Below, piece by piece: positions 35,320-45,647 of a stretch of 64,000 bases of DNA. Positions within the stretch are counted from its first letter, which is position 1, and the number at the start of each line of letters is the position of its first letter. Under the pieces are notes generated by a model, which ran no database searches, was not told where the DNA came from, and saw only the letters and a list, made by a program, of their open reading frames with translations. The stretch is from Coenobita brevimanus (taxonomy: Eukaryota > Arthropoda > Malacostraca > Decapoda > Coenobitidae): the NCBI GenBank assembly GCA_032717465.1, contig CM064690.1:10227093-10291092 (forward strand). Direction: 5' to 3'. Made by a program: the position numbers and the translations under genes.

Positions 35320-35520
35320 CCTGAGTCTTAATCTCAAGAATTGTTTCATACATATATTCGCATTTTTTGCTTGTGTGTATACATTTGCATTTTCTGCTGG
35401 TGTGCATATGCTCACATTTTCTGATGGTGTATGATTATTAAGCACGTGTCCTGCTAGTGTACATACGCATTTGCAGCTGTCGTATATTTACACACATTTT
35501 CTGCTGGCGTACTGAAATAA
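35320..35520. repeat. Diverged tandem repeat around CATTTTCTGCTGGTGT
   Basis: CATTTTCTGCTGGTGTGCATA-like phrases recur near 35070-35125, 35160-35190, 35390, 35410 and 35495, with ATATGCTCACATTTTCTG between them. This looks like an old minisatellite of about 27-30 bp, invaded by the TA array at 35190. Confidence 0.6.
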
Positions 35521-35761
35521 GAGGAAGATTATTCTGCTTCCAGCTACTGTGCACCCAAACTGGCTGGAGAAAAAAATAAGTATTGTTAAAGTTAAGGTAG
35601 AGAAATCAATACTCGTAATTACCTGGGTTGTAAATCCTCGTTGAATTTCGTTGATTAACATTTTGCTTTCCTACTATGGTTGAATTTGACTTGTTTTACG
35701 GAGAAAATAAAGAGCCAAAGGCTTGGAGCCTTCAGAAGTTGTCCCTTGCAAAGAAAGATGA

Positions 35762-35856
35762 ATGAATCCGTCCATTTATCCATCATCCAATCCTACGTTG
35801 CCCCATGGGGAGCTTAGGAGCCCGGGGCTAGGCAGTTGGTCCTGACATTTAAGATG
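35762..35856 (-). mobile_element. SINE-II-like fragment
   Basis: Starts with a diverged (ATCC)n and reads CCCATGGGGAGCTTAGGAGC then GGGGCTAGGCAGTTGGTCC, almost the same as 2947-3044 in length and content. The two share the same end point, ATTTAAGATG. Confidence 0.55.
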
Positions 35857-35916
35857 AGAGTGAAAGATGAATGAAAACAACATAAAACCAATATACTTTC
35901 ACTGAGAGATACATGA

Positions 35917-36300
35917 CTACATTGAACGTATAAGGCTGGAGGTCATTGGAAATGGGAAAGTTAGACTGAGGAATGGAGCTCCAGAGTTAACCAGTTGTGT
36001 ATGAAAGGTTTGTGCTTTACATAGCTTGACAGAATAGGTGTATGAGATTGTGGTTAGACAAATGTTGTATGTCATCCGAAATGGGAATGGGATGCAATTA
36101 TACAGCTCAGGACAACAGGGATCTTTGAAATGGCGATAAAACAGAGAGATCCAACATTGCACTGAGGAGAAAGGGGCTGAAGAGAGTCAGAAAGAGGAAG
36201 ACAGTTACGAAACGGTAGGCATTTGACTCCACTCTGGTTAGAATTGCTCTGTATTTGATTAGCTTCCCCTATATACTCATTTTGAAAAATATAATTATTG
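35917..36300. repeat. Dispersed repeat, related to 48390-48800
   Basis: Shared phrases include AGACTGAGGAA, AACATTGCACTGAGGAG versus AACATTGCAGCGATGGAG, and GGTTAGAATTGCTCTGTA versus GTTTAGAATTGCCGTACTCT, in the same order. The copies are strongly diverged. No domain is recognised in either. Confidence 0.45.
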
Positions 36301-36830
36301 CTCACTTCTGATGCTTACATTCATCTTATTATATTTCAGCTAGAGAAGTTTGATATTACCTTACTAAATCCATGCAGTATCAGGCAATTTCCGACGTTCG
36401 TGCGGTAACAAGAATACATTTTTCAAAAGCTACCCAGATTCATGGAATTAAGGCCTCTGTACAGAGCGTGAGATGAAGGCACAGAAAGATGGGTAAAATC
36501 CATAAGATGACAGATTGGAAATAAGAGATTTGCGCCAGGATAGATCGAAAAATTTTAAGATATCTAGCACAAAAAATAGTCGCCACGAAAATTACGGTTA
36601 CAGTATTCTGTGGAAGAGGCATCTCTTACTTCACTCTAGTACAGTTGCGCTATATATTTCAATATTTTGCCTATCTATTTTGTCTGTCCATTTATCTAAC
36701 TATCTCGAGGTAGACGCCCCTCAGTTTATTTATAGACGGGTGGCCAGGACAGATATTTCCTAATTTCAAATTACAAATACAAGGTCGAGCTTTTTACCCT
36801 AACAAAGCACATAAAAATGAATCCTTCCTC
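36300..36830. other. Unrecognised sequence
   Basis: Mixed composition, no supported feature. Confidence 0.35.
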
Positions 36831-38000
36831 TCTTCCTCCTCCCCCTCCTCCTTCATTTCCTTCTTCCCTTATATATTCGTTCATCCCTCCCTGGGCACAC
36901 AGCTGTCTCACTGTTTATGTATGTGGTGAGTAAGGCGTCAGGTGTTCATGGGGCTGTCATTTACCTGTCTGTTCACTAATGGACTCCTCGCTTATGTTTG
37001 CGCTGGGTTTCCTTTGATTTCCTTCTCCTTCTCTCCTGCCTTGTCTCCTGTCTACGTTCATCTTTCATTTGCTCTTACTATTTTCTTTTGTATTTCTTCA
37101 TTCGCTTTTTTCACACGTACCTCTTAATAATGTCTTTTCCTATTTTCTTTCCTCTGCAATTCGCATGATTTTCCTATGCCTTTTTCTTTTCTTTTTCACT
37201 TTCCACATCCCAACCCTTCCCTTCTCCCTTGCTTATCCATTTTTATTTATTTTTTTTCGTTCTTCATCCTTTATTTTCTTCCTTTTTCCATTTCTGTTCA
37301 CTTGACGTCTCACTAATAAGTTTTTCCTTCCCTCCAAGTCCCTTCCCTCTCTTCCCTTCATCATTGTGTCCTTCATTCCTTCTGTCATTTTCTTCGTTAT
37401 TTTTTTTCTTTTCTGTCTGTGTCCTTCTCTCCCTGCTTCTTTCCCTGTTCCTTTCTCCGCAGTCTCTTCCCCAAACCCCCCCTCAGTACATCTTTCCTCT
37501 CTCTGTATTCCCTTTTCTTTACCTTCGTACACGGTTCCATTCTTCTCGCCATTAATCTTCATATCCATCTCCTTTCCCCAATGCTCTGTTCATTTCCGTC
37601 TTTTTTTTCTCTTTAATTTTCCCGCCACTCAATCTCTCATATTTCTGTCAATCTTCTTTTCTTTTCTTTCTTTTATTTTTCCTCCTCCCTTTCCATCCTT
37701 CCTTCTTTCTTTGCATTCTCCCATCCAATTTCCTTTCATTCTCTCTCCGCTTCCTCTTTCCCCCCCTCTCTTTCTTGTCTTCAGGCTTCCTCCCCTCCCC
37801 TTTTCCTTCTCTGTTTCCTCTTCTCTCCTCACTTTTTTTTTTTTTTTGCCTTTCTTCAATCTTCCTTCTTCCTTTTCCTCCTTACTGGTATTTCGTCTCG
37901 TTCTTCCTTCCTCTCTCCTCTCCTCTCCTCTCACCCCTCTGTCTTCCTTCTCTCTCCTCTATCTCCTTCCTCCTCTATCTTTCCACCCTACCTCCTTTCA
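36830..38000. repeat. Polypyrimidine tract (about 1.2 kb)
   Basis: T/C-rich plus strand with TTTTTTTT runs near 37840. The 239-aa Phe/Ser/Pro/Leu frame at 37366-38085 has overlapping open frames in the other registers, so it is compositional. Confidence 0.85.
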
Positions 38001-38142
38001 TCATATCCGCTCCCATCACCGTCCGTCATCAAGTTTGTTTTACCTGCTTTATATATGCGGCATCAGATTCCCGAGCCCCGAATAGAGTGTGGGTGACGCA
38101 GTGATGTTTTAATTAAATAAGATGCCATTAGGGCCAAGGGGT

Positions 38143-38278
<136 letters not shown>

Positions 38279-38280
38279 CT

Positions 38281-38777
38281 GTATATCATCATCATCATCA
38301 TCATCATCTGGCCCTCCTTTCCCGCTCTAGGGCAGGGTGAGGAGTAGCACGTCCAGACAGCCTAAGTCTGCCCAGTCCAATGGGCCATGCTTCCATTCAC
38401 TCAACATTCAAGCCCCCTAGCTCATTCCGATACTCCAAAAACATTCACCACATTCTGTAGCTTCACATAAATGTATCCGACAGAGTCAGTCCGGACGCTA
38501 TCATGTTAAAAAGGGGTACCAAATCCCTGAGATTGCATTTCTCGCAATAGTCATCCAGCCACCTCGATCTCTTGTCAGTCCCCTAGCCTCACCGACTTCC
38601 ACACCTCTCTTCCTCACACACTCATCCACCATATCCTTCCACCTTCTTGGCCTACCTCTCCTTCCTCTCTCACATTCGCTCAGATATACCCTTTTCACCA
38701 CTCAGTTGTTATCCATTCTCTCCAGATGACCATACCATCTCAATAAACTCTCTTTTCAATTTTGGTTTCCACAGACT
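38281..38777 (-). mobile_element. LINE B, 3' part (copy B1)
   Basis: From 38777 down on the minus strand it reads SVETKIEK, then after a 2-bp shift SLLRWYGHLERMDNN, a stop, and VKRVYLSECERGRRGRPRRW. This continues LINE B text that stops as CGVMKSVET at 45636. The 3'UTR includes GACTGACTCTGTCGGATACA (also in copy B2) and ends in an (ATG)n tail, seen as (ATC)n at 38285-38308. It was separated from its 5' part by the LINE A2 insertion. Confidence 0.82.
38765..38777. repeat. Target-site duplication, left copy (LINE A2 in LINE B)
   Basis: GTTTCCACAGACT precedes LINE A2 and is repeated at 45635-45647 directly after its tail. The first G may be shared with the tail, so the duplication is 12 or 13 bp. 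Both copies belong to the SVET codons of LINE B. Confidence 0.85.
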
Positions 38778-39140
38778 AAGTGAATTTTTCTCTTTGAAAG
38801 TTGGTTTGAAACAGGGATGTGTCATGTCTCCATGGTTGTTCAATCTGTACATGGATGGGGTAATAAAAGAGATACAAGGTAGGGTAGTGGATGTTGGAGT
38901 GGCCCTGGTGAGAGAGGATAGTGTTTGGAAACTCCCTGTACTGTTGTTTGCAGATGATACTGTGTTGTTGAGTGAAGACGAAGGGGAGCTGCAAGGCTTG
39001 GTGGATGAGTTTGAGAGAGTGTGTAAGAAACGGAATCTAAAGGTGAATGTAGGGAAGAGTAAAGTGATGGTCTTTGAGAGAGGTGAAGTTAGTGAATGTA
39101 CAGTGAGGTTGGATGGTGAGGAATTGGAAAATGTGAGTAC
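38778..39140 (+). mobile_element. LINE A2, 5' part (RTE-like, 5'-truncated)
   Basis: The copy begins inside RT at GLKQGCVMSPWLFNLYMDGV. It continues through WKLPVLLFADDTVLLSEDE, with an intact FADD catalytic box at 38947-38958, and reaches GEELENVST at the LTR insertion point. The text continues without frame loss at 45018. The 5' truncation is typical of target-primed reverse transcription. Confidence 0.85.
39136..39140. repeat. 5-bp target-site duplication, left (LTR element)
   Basis: AGTAC immediately before the left LTR; the same AGTAC follows the right LTR at 45018-45022. Five base pairs is usual for Ty3/gypsy integrases. Confidence 0.9.
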
Positions 39141-40177
39141 TGTCACGGGGTTTTTATAATATCACGGTAATTTTGAAATAAATGGTTAAATGTTATTTAA
39201 ATTGATAATAATATTCAATAATATTGAAGAGCAGGGACAATGATTGTCTTACTAAATCAAACAACGATTACTTTACGCTGGCCTGCTTCGCACGATTCTC
39301 TCAGAACGAGAATTTACAAACTTTCTCAACAGTACACAGCAGAGACTAATTACTCACAATTGCTGAATTAGTACTGTTAGCCTCTGGAGAAAGTTACTTC
39401 ACCCCTGACAATAAATAACTAATACTAATAATAATATCAGGTCCTTGCTGATGCATTAACTCCTAGGTGGCACAACGGATTTTAAGTTAATACAAGACTG
39501 GTCTAAGTACCAGTTATGAATAGTAAAACGTCTATGCAAGCTAGGAGCTATGTGGGAAATAAGCTTAATTACGGAGAAATGAAACAAGAGTTTACTTTAC
39601 ATTAAGCTCAAGGAAAAGAACTGTTAAATTATTAATTACAAAAATAAATTTAACGTTACATTTCAAATCAAATCAATGAGACGCACTCACTCACTCACAC
39701 AAAAGCTAAATACTTACGCCTAGGAAAAACACCTTAATTAAACTCTTAAACTAGGATTACAAAAAGGAAATACCGGTCGATGAATGCTATGTATCACCCG
39801 GGGTGGGAGGACTGGATTAACTGCCTCAGTGGAGCTTGGGTGCTAGCGACCTCTCACACTTCTTGGAGCACAGGACCTTCCTCCGTCACAACAAACACTT
39901 TACTGCCCAAATCGCGGGAAAGAAAAGCGGAGCACTCGGCCGCATTTTCTAACGGTCAGAGGCAAGCAGAGACGAACAATAAAGAACAATAGTATCGCTC
40001 AGTACAGCACTTAGTGAAGTGCATTAAATCGGTCACTTTTGAAAACAGTGACGAATGTTTTGAAAAGTATACTCCGAAATGGAGGGAGAACGGTTAGCTG
40101 AGCGATACACAGTGAGTTTTCCACTAATAGTTCGTGGCTTCTCACAAAAGGGAAATGTCGCGAATTGATTCGTGACA
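39141..40177 (-). repeat. 3' LTR (left in this window)
   Basis: 1037 bp, bounded by TGTCACGGGG and TTCGTGACA. By eye it differs from the right LTR by seven substitutions and two short indels, below 1%. Confidence 0.93.
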
Positions 40178-40756
40178 TTACGCCCTTACAAAGTTAAATT
40201 TTTTCCTTATGGGAAAAAATTTGTGGATATATATATATATGTACGCATCCTAAGTCATTCGCACAAGATTCACACTGTGGTGTGTGTGCTATCCTGCTAC
40301 AGGAGAAAGTCGCAGTCGCCAGTGAGCAAAAAAACCTCGTATTTACGTTAATAGAAGCAAGCTTGAGGGAAAAACTCCATGACGACGGTGAAAATCCTGT
40401 ACTCAGGTCAAACTGAGCGAAAATTCGCTACATTTACACTGACAACTAATTGTTGTGTAGCGTGGTGTATGTAATACACGGTGTAGGTGTGACAGTTGTA
40501 GTGTAACTGTACCTACGTGTAAAATGACACAGTAAATAATAATATGGCGACGACGAAGGCAGAGAAGAGGCGGCAGCGTGCGGCAGACGATCAGCTGGCC
40601 CGCACAGCAAAACTGCTACACCCATTGCTGAACCTGCAAAACCAATTAAGGTGGAGCATCAAAAGTGTCAATGAGACAAAATTCTTATTACGTTACAATT
40701 ACTCTCTCTGCCTAGCAGTCAGTGCTACGACGTACATTCGAGGTCGCCATTAATTA
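40178..40756 (-). other. Internal 3' remnant of the LTR element
   Basis: Between the 3' LTR and the minisatellite. On the minus strand the bases next to the LTR read TAAGGGCGTAA, a weak polypurine-tract candidate. No RT, RNase H or envelope text is visible. A 69-aa plus-strand frame (40544-40753) is opposite to the element's sense and unsupported. Confidence 0.45.
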
Positions 40757-41275
40757 TAGCACACGATTAGTTTCGACAAGTTGAGAATCCCTGTGCAAAC
40801 TCGGGTCTTCCATAGCCTCGAACTGCACACAGGTCCTCAACCTGTGCCTTAACCTACAGTACTTATATTAGTATCGGGGAGCTGAGAATCCTTGTGCAAA
40901 CTCGGGTCTTCCATAGCCTCAAGTCGCCTCTGCGGAATTCTCACTTCCCCCTTAACCTACAGTACTTATATTAGTATCGGGAAGCTGAGAATCCTTGTGC
41001 AAACTTGGGTCTTCCATAGCCTCAAGTCGCCTCTGCGGAGTTCTCTCTCGAACTTCCCCCTTAACCTACAGTACTTATATTAGTATCGGGAAGCTGAGAA
41101 TCCTTGTGCAAACTTGGGTCTTCTATAGCCTCAAGTTGCCTCTGCGGAGTTCTCTCTCGAACTTCCCCCTTAACCTACAGTACTTCTATTAGTACCGGGA
41201 AGCTGAGAATCCTTATGCAAACTTGAGTCTTCCATAGCCTCAAGTCGCCTCTCAACTTCCCCCTTAACTTACGGT
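40757..41275. repeat. Minisatellite of ~100-108-bp units inside the LTR element
   Basis: Five copies carry GGGTCTTCCATAGCCTC, CCTTAACCTACAGTACTT and GGGAAGCTGAGAATCC (small variants), starting near 40790, 40890, 40995, 41103 and 41210. It occupies the place where pol should continue. The two near-identical 63-65-aa plus-strand frames are unit translations. Confidence 0.92.
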
Positions 41276-41738
41276 ACATAATATGTATGTACAGGCCCTG
41301 GACATAATGTGTCCTGTGGGGCCAATGGGCGAGACGTCAGGTCTGCACCCACTTCACCACTACCCTGTCTCTCAACTGACTCAGAGATTACAGGTGTAGT
41401 TACAAATGGCACAGGAAGGGCATGTCCCTGATTAGTGGTGATACTTTGGCACACACTGCAAGAACGGACAAAACTATCTATGTCCCGTCCCATCCCTGGC
41501 CAGAAAAAGTCAGCTCGGATACGCCCTGGGTCTTCCTTTTGCCCATGTGACCTCCTGAGGCTGAACAATAACCCCATTGTAACACTGCTAGGCGGTACTT
41601 GGCGGGAACGACAAACTGCAGTCGAACCTCGCCCTCGGGTGTTCGTGACTCATGGTAGAGCCGTCCTTGTTTGCGAAGGAACTTGGCTCGACCTCCCCGT
41701 GAATACTTAATCACTCGACCCTTTTGTTTGTTCCGCAC
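41269..41738 (-). pseudogene. Integrase N-terminal zinc-binding region, broken
   Basis: Text reads RGRAKFLRKQGRLYHESRTP, then LQFVVPAKYRLAVLQWGYCS and GGHMGKRKT; after a frameshift near 41525 it goes on as RIRADFFWPGMGRDIDSFVR and SCSVCQ. This is the HH-CC zinc-binding module of Ty3/gypsy integrases. The first His appears replaced (GYC where an H is expected). The second His (GGHMG) and both Cys (CSVC) remain. The text stops soon after VCQ, so the DDE catalytic core is absent. Confidence 0.78.
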
Positions 41739-41762
41739 GGCAGCAAGTGTCGGGTCAGAATG

Positions 41763-42785
41763 CTATTCTTGTACAACAAGTTGACTACACATCAGATCTT
41801 GCGGCGATTCAATGATCACTGGGGTGACACAGTCTAGAGCCTCAGTCATGCCTCGTGTTACTGCAGCAGCCGAAGTCTGAGTAGCGTCATCGGAGCAACT
41901 ATCCTTGACTCCATTAATATTGCCTACTATAAAGTCAAATAGAGGCTCTGGCATGACAACTGCAAGTGTCGTACCAGTATAAAATGGAGATGCCACCTGG
42001 ATACATGCCTCAGGGAACAATCTCACTGATCCATCAATAAGCTTTGCATGGATCTGTCGACCTGTATACTGCTCAGGCCGTACTAAACTCTGCTTAACAG
42101 AGCAACCTGAGGAACCATTGTCTCTCAGGACCTTCACAGGAATGTCTCCCACAAACCCTGGCTGAACAAGGAAGGTACTGTCACCTGTGGGAGGGTCTGT
42201 GGAGGAAGCAGCTAGCCACTCATGAGGCTGCTGAATTGATGTGGCAAACATTGTGCCTTGTGACTTATATTGGGAAGATGGAACACTGGCCATCTGTGGA
42301 GGGGGGTTCACTGTCACTGTGGGACTAGTGAACTGTGGGGAAGTACCCACACTGGTAGGGACGTGACCACCGTGCTGCTGCTGAGGAATGAAGGCTGCAT
42401 TCGCTTCCTGCCTCTTTTGAGCTGGTGGTGAAAAAGTTTGTCCCGACGGTCGGTTGCGTGGCTGATACTGCTGCTGGTTAGGGTACTTGTTGTACCTCTT
42501 CCACTCAGGTTTCTGAGTGTTTTGCCCCTGGTCCTTCCACTGCGGTTTTGGACCTTGGCCATTACTCTGAGAATGGCCTTGGTGCTGGGATTCAGTCTGA
42601 GACGGCTTCCCAGACTTGACAGTATCTTTTCTGCTCCAGGTGTTTTGCTTACGAGCTTGATACCCGTATGCAGTAAAGAATGCGTCAGCCTTCTCTGCCA
42701 TTTGGCTGGCATCTTTCACTTGGCAGATCTTAAGCTGTGCTATGAGCTCAGCAGGCCACGACCTCTCTAGCTGTGTACGCAGCAT
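41763..42785 (-). pseudogene. Gag C-terminal part and aspartic protease
   Basis: The frame starts in gag capsid text (MLRTQLERSWPAELIAQLKI, then the adjoining QMAEKADAFFTAYG). It passes through a Gln/Asn/Pro-rich, basic linker of about 170 residues without a CCHC zinc knuckle. It ends in a protease with VKVLRDNGSSGCSV (about residue 216), where D-[ST]-G is expected and D-N-G is found, and FDFIVGNINGVKD near its end. The N-terminal junction is a 1-base frameshift from the gag frame upstream. A TAG at 41763-41765 separates it from the in-frame integrase text (HSDPTLAAVRNKQKG). Confidence 0.75.
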
Positions 42786-42789
42786 AAGG

Positions 42790-43569
42790 TCAATTATCCC
42801 TCACGCTGGAAGGAGTTTCATCTTTCTCCATCCACTCATTTAAGTAAGCTGTGAGACGATCAAGGAACTGAACAGCTGTCTCCTTGTCTTGGAGACGAGC
42901 TCGCATGAACTGAACTTTGACGTCGTCTACTGTGAGACCATACGCCTTAATGAGTGCAGCTTTCATCATCTCATATGTGAGATTGTCTCCACGAATTCTG
43001 TGGAGAATATCGAGGGCAGGGCCCTCAAATAGGCTAAGAAATTGAAGCCGCTTAGCTGCCTCATCCAGTTGATACATGTCTGCCATGTCCTCAAAACGAG
43101 CTATGTACGGCTCGATTCGCTCGCTTTCCTTGTATGAAGGAAGCTTGATGCGTGGGGTCGCCAGGACATGTGCAGGGGGAACGCTCGTGGAGCTTGGACC
43201 AACTGCACCAGACGTGTCTGAAGCCAAGGAATCTTGCTTGAGCTTCAGCACTTCAAGTCCATGTTCTCGTTCTTTGTCTCGTTGTTCACGCTCGTATTCG
43301 CGCTGTTCTCGCTCTTGTACTAACTCGAGCTCGCGTTGTTTCTGCTCGTGTTCGCGCTGTTCTCGCTCTTTTTCTAACTCGAGCTCGCGTTGTTTCTGCT
43401 CGTGTTCGCGCTGTTCTCGCTCGTATTCGCGCTGAATCCTACGCTCTTCACGAGCATCTTTCTCACGTTCTTGCTCGTAATTGAACTGTGAGAGAACGTA
43501 ACTCTGTATTTTCTCTGGGTCTGTGAGACCCATATCTTTGGCTTCCTGTACAAATACAGCGGTAGCCAT
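42790..43569 (-). pseudogene. Gag N-terminal part with charged coiled coil
   Basis: 259 codons from MATAVFVQEAKDMG. Residues about 32-112 are a Glu/Arg/Gln-rich coiled coil made of repeated EREQREHEQKQRELEL-type heptads. A 57-bp unit is duplicated in the DNA near 43318-43436. From residue about 135 the capsid-like part reads RIKLPSYKESERIEPYIARF, then LFEGPALDILHRI, AALIKAYGLTVDDVKVQF and ETAVQFLDRLTAYL. It stops at SSVRDN because of a frameshift; the capsid continues in the next frame at 42785. Gag would form the particle that packages element RNA. Confidence 0.78.
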
Positions 43570-43960
43570 GGCGCTAATTTATTAAGCAACCCGAAATTGA
43601 GTACTGACTGCTTAGCGACGAATACTAATAAACACAAGTAAAGAGTACAGACACAAGTTAGTGGTGACCAGTCTTATCCAGTTAACTGGCAAAGAATAAA
43701 TCAAAAATGTAAATGACTGTGAAGACTCAATAATAAACACAATGGGTACGCTGACTTCCCAGAAGCGAATAAAATCGTGTGGCGTTACCAAGAATAAACT
43801 AGAGTTAAGTACTCTATTGATTAATAAAGCAAAAACTCACTTGCTAAATTAACGGTAAACACCAGTAAACTTGTGCCTATAAACTTTAATTATAAATACC
43901 TAAATATGAATGAGTGAGCACTATCTCGTGAATAGCTTTAGAGCTAGGAGTTAATATCCT

Positions 43961-43977
43961 GGAATGAGGTCGCCAAT
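43961..43977 (-). promoter_or_regulatory. Candidate primer-binding site
   Basis: Immediately inside the 5' LTR, the minus strand reads ATTGGCGACCTCATTCC. After a 2-base offset, TGGCGACC matches the 3'-end complement used by elements primed with tRNA-Arg (as in Drosophila 412). The match beyond eight bases is not established. Confidence 0.5.
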
Positions 43978-45017
43978 TGTCACGGGGTTTTTATACTATC
44001 ACGGTAATTTTGAAAAATAAATGGTTAAATGTTATTTAAATTGATAATAATATTCAATAATATTGAAGAGCAGGGACAATGATTGTCTTACTAAATCAAA
44101 CAACGATCACTTTACGCTGGCCTGCTTCGCACGATTCTCTCAGAAAGAGAATTTACAAACTTTCTCAACAGTACACAGCAGAGACTAATTACTCACAATT
44201 GCTGAATTAGTACTGTTAGCCTCTGGAGAAAGTTACTTCACCCCTGACAATAAATAACTAATACTAATAATAATATCAGGTCCTTGCTGATGCATTAACT
44301 CCTAGGTGGCACAACGGATTTTAAGTTGATACAAGACTGGTCTAAGTACCAGTTATGAATAGTAAAACGTCTATGCAAGCTAGGAGCTATGTGGGAAATA
44401 AGCTTAATTACGGAGAAATGAAACAAGAGTTTACTTTACATTAAGCTCAAGGAAAAGAACTGTTAAATTTATTAATTACAAAAATAAATTTAACGTTACA
44501 TTTCAAATCAAATCAATGAGACGCACTCACTCACTCACACAAAAGCTAAATACTTACGCCTAGGAAAAACACCTTAATTAAACTCTTAAACTAGGATTAC
44601 AAAAAGGAAATACCGGTCGATGAATGCTATGTATCACCCGGGGTGGGAGGACTGGATTAACTGTCTCAGTGGAGCTTGGGTGCTAGCGACCTCTCACACT
44701 TCTTGGAGCACAGGACCTTCCTCCGTCACAACAAACACTCGACTGCCCAAATCGCGGGAAAGAAAAGCGGAGCACTCGGCCGCATTTTCTAACGGTCAGA
44801 GGCAAGCAGAGACGAACAATAAAGAACAATAGTATCGCTCAGTACAGCACTTAGTGAAGTGCATTAAATCGGTCACTTTTGAAAACAGTGACGAATGTTT
44901 TGAAAAGTATACTCCGAAATGGAGGGAGAACGGTTAGCTGAGCGATACACAGTGAGTTTTCCACTAATAGTTCGTGGCTTCTCACAAAAGGGAAATGTCG
45001 CGAATTGATTCGTGACA
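43978..45017 (-). repeat. 5' LTR (right in this window)
   Basis: 1040 bp, same ends as the left LTR. Lies upstream of gag in the element's sense, so it would carry the promoter. Confidence 0.93.
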
Positions 45018-45635
45018 AGTACGTTTAAGTACTTGGGTAGTGTGATGAGTAAGGATGGAGGTTTGGAGGGTGAAGTGCTTGAAAGGGTACAGCAGGGAAG
45101 AAAGGTTCCTGGTTCTTTGAAAGCAGTGATAAGAAACAGGGAAGTGAGCATGGAAGTGAAAAAGTTACTACATGACAGTTTTGTGATACCAACTCTAACG
45201 TACGGAAGTGAAGCTTGGACATTGTTGGAAGGACACAAGTCAAGGGTGAGAGCAGTGGAAATGAGTTATTTAACAGGAGCCTGTGGAGTCACGTGGAGAG
45301 ACAGGCTGACGAATGAGGATATAAAGGAGCGTTGTGGTGTGGATGTGGATGTGATAGGAAGCGTTATGAGGAACACACTGAGGTGGTTTGGCCATGTGGA
45401 GAGGATGGAGGGTGAAAGACTGACGGAGAGAGTGTATGTGAGTGAGGTGGAGGGGGGAAGAGGGAGGGGGAGGCCGAGGATGAGATGAAGGGATGGGGTG
45501 GAGAGGTATATGAGAGAGGGGTGTGTGAGTTGGGAGCAGGGCAGTGAAATGGCAGGGGACAGGGCGACTTGGAGGCGATTTGTTTGTGGCCACCCCAAAC
45601 GGGATTGAGGCGTCTGGCAATAGATAGATAGATAG
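45018..45635 (+). mobile_element. LINE A2, 3' part with (GATA)n tail
   Basis: After the duplicated AGTAC the reading frame resumes as FKYLGSVMSKDGG and VPTLTYGSEAWTLLEGHKSR. It goes on through NTLRWFGHVERMEGERL to RATWRRFVCGHP. The 3' end is GGATTGAGGCGTCTGGCAA followed by TAGATAGATAGATAG (45621-45635). The second AGTAC lies at 45018-45022. Confidence 0.87.
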
Positions 45636-45647
45636 TTTCCACAGACT
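45635..45647. repeat. Target-site duplication, right copy (LINE A2 in LINE B)
   Basis: GTTTCCACAGACT directly after the (GATA)n tail, matching 38765-38777. LINE B text resumes here on the minus strand. Confidence 0.85.

Larger units (their letters stand above)
39141..45017 (-). mobile_element. Ty3/gypsy-type LTR retrotransposon (Gmr1-like order), internally deleted
   Basis: The 5.9-kb element has two near-identical LTRs (39141-40177 and 43978-45017) starting TGTCACG and ending CGTGACA, with 5-bp target duplications. The internal region is coded on the minus strand: gag (43569-42790), then gag C-terminus and protease (42785-41763), then an integrase zinc-binding region (41738-41269). Protease and integrase are adjacent in one frame apart from one TAG, so integrase precedes the place where RT should be. 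This is the order known for Gmr1-like elements. The integrase core, RT and RNase H are missing, replaced by about 1.1 kb that includes a minisatellite. It cannot move by itself. Confidence 0.85.

Noticed and set aside
37366..38085. 239-aa plus-strand frame
   Set aside because: Compositional frame in a polypyrimidine tract; low-complexity Phe/Ser/Pro/Leu only.
39780..39992. 70-aa frame present in both LTRs
   Set aside because: It lies on the strand opposite to the element's genes and is duplicated only because the LTRs are; no coding signature.
41269..42785. Simple loss of RT between protease and integrase
   Set aside because: The protease and integrase text share one frame with only a TAG between them and no gap; a known PR-INT order explains this without a deletion. 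I keep the deletion only for the region after the integrase zinc-binding part.
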